From: Thermophagus xiamenensis | GTDB taxonomy: Bacteria > Bacteroidota > Bacteroidia > Bacteroidales > Marinilabiliaceae | NCBI RefSeq assembly: GCF_900112795.1 | Contig: NZ_FONA01000001.1 | Coordinates: forward strand, 62,001 to 126,000 | DNA: 64,000 bases | Direction: 5' to 3' | In this document: positions 63,678-64,000 of the stretch, one piece after another | How the letters are laid out: the number at the start of each line of letters is the position of its first letter | How positions within the stretch are numbered: the stretch's first letter is position 1 | Made by a program: the position numbers and the translations under genes | Notes under the pieces: generated by a model | The model's input: only the letters and a program-made list of their open reading frames with translations | Told to the model about the DNA's origin: nothing | The model's database searches: none

Positions 63678-63813
63678 ATAACGTACAACACGCGGTCATA
63701 AAACATTGCTCGGATAGTGGTATATTTGAACGAAATAACATTTAATCAACGACTTATCGGGCCGATAAGTTTGTGCTTTGAAATGCGCAACGTCTCATAC
63801 CGCCATCCGTTAT
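63678..63813. repeat. attC-like palindrome C
   Basis: Outer ATAACG (63678-63683) matches CGTTAT (63808-63813), and inner GCGGTCAT (63692-63699) matches ATACCGC (63797-63803) with one extra base. The centre holds a perfect hairpin, ACTTATCGG-G-CCGATAAGT (63752-63770). It shares ACAACACGCGGTCAT and ATACCGC...CCGTT with sites A and B but otherwise differs. It begins 9 bases after the stop of the preceding gene. Confidence 0.6.
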
Positions 63814-63842
63814 GGGTTATAAATAAATGAAACTACCTACTT

Positions 63843-64000
63843 ATGAAAGAGGATTATAAAATAAATTTAGAGCCTTCGGAATCTGACTTAAAAGAGATTG
63901 AAAACTGGCTGCTAGATGAGAGTAAAAAATATGACGACGGATTTTATTGTAACTGGAATATTATCGAAAGATCATATCATAAAAATGAAGTCATAAGTTT
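63843..64000 (+). CDS. Start of an unrecognised gene, cut by the window end
   Basis: The ATG at 63843 opens a frame that is still open at 64000 (52 codons seen). It starts MKEDYKINLEPSESDLKEIE, then ENWLLDESKKYDDGFYCNW and a polar helix. The high charge and the pattern of a short strand then a helix would suit a small acetyltransferase-like or other cytosolic protein, but I cannot name a family. It begins 30 bases after attC-like site C on the same strand as the two preceding cassette-like genes. Confidence 0.7.
   Translation, partial: MKEDYKINLEPSESDLKEIENWLLDESKKYDDGFYCNWNIIERSYHKNEVIS

Noticed and set aside
1-64000. tRNA, rRNA, metabolite riboswitches, insertion sequences or prophage
   Set aside because: I looked on both strands and found no cloverleaf, rRNA motif, known aptamer, transposase or phage structural gene. 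A covariance-model scan would be needed to exclude small RNAs.

Overview
The window is a stretch of chromosome from a member of the Bacteroidota. The evidence is: several promoters of the Bacteroidota type (TTTG about 20 bases upstream of TAnnTTTG), start codons without strong Shine-Dalgarno sequences, a DUF4492 gene ahead of cydAB, DUF4412 and DUF6146 proteins, and an arginine pathway with the proline that marks N-succinylornithine carbamoyltransferase. A Marinilabiliales/Bacteroidales-like organism is my guess, not something the sequence proves. Cytochrome bd, tandem hemerythrins and the hydrogenase maturase HydF point to a fermentative cell that meets low oxygen.

Layout. 1-3.1 kb: mannonate/hexuronate catabolism (3'-end of an SDR gene, manD) and an MFS exporter whose promoter sits in a palindrome. 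3.3-7.1 kb: a DUF4412 protein, ssb, pssA and two hemerythrins. 7.1-14.1 kb: a histidine operon (hisG, hisD, hisC, hisB) controlled by a histidine-rich leader peptide and terminator, with two exported esterase-like genes between the his genes; a 41-bp minisatellite follows. 14.7-21.8 kb: a DUF6146 lipoprotein, a NatAB-like ABC exporter, ppx, a sigma-54 activator without a DNA-binding domain, and an aspartase. 22-31.8 kb: a PD40 protein, hydF, lpxA and gltBD. 32.5-35.3 kb: a LiaF-like membrane protein and a LytS/LytTR two-component pair. 36-39.3 kb: DUF4492-cydA-cydB and an untracked 53-residue membrane protein. 39.5-60 kb: a large arginine/proline/carbamoyl-phosphate cluster. On the minus strand, in transcription order, it reads argR, a GNAT gene, argG, argC, argD, a NUMOD4/HNH gene, proC, proB, proA, argF', argB, an M20 deacylase, argH, citrate synthase and carA; carB runs divergently from argR. 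Two ARG-box-like sites 21 bp apart lie upstream of argR.

60-64 kb is accessory DNA: a 21-bp minisatellite, then three long imperfect palindromes that resemble attC sites and separate single, AT-rich, plus-strand genes of unknown function. This looks like a gene-cassette array; no integrase lies in the window.

A dispersed intergenic repeat recurs about a dozen times. Its short form is 101-103 bp; a long form carries an inner AGTCATTAGT-type hairpin. Copies begin at an ATG and several end exactly at the start codon of the next gene (hisD, the first esterase gene, argG, carB). Its outer arms show a paired base change. This family and the cassette-like region are the two most interesting things here.
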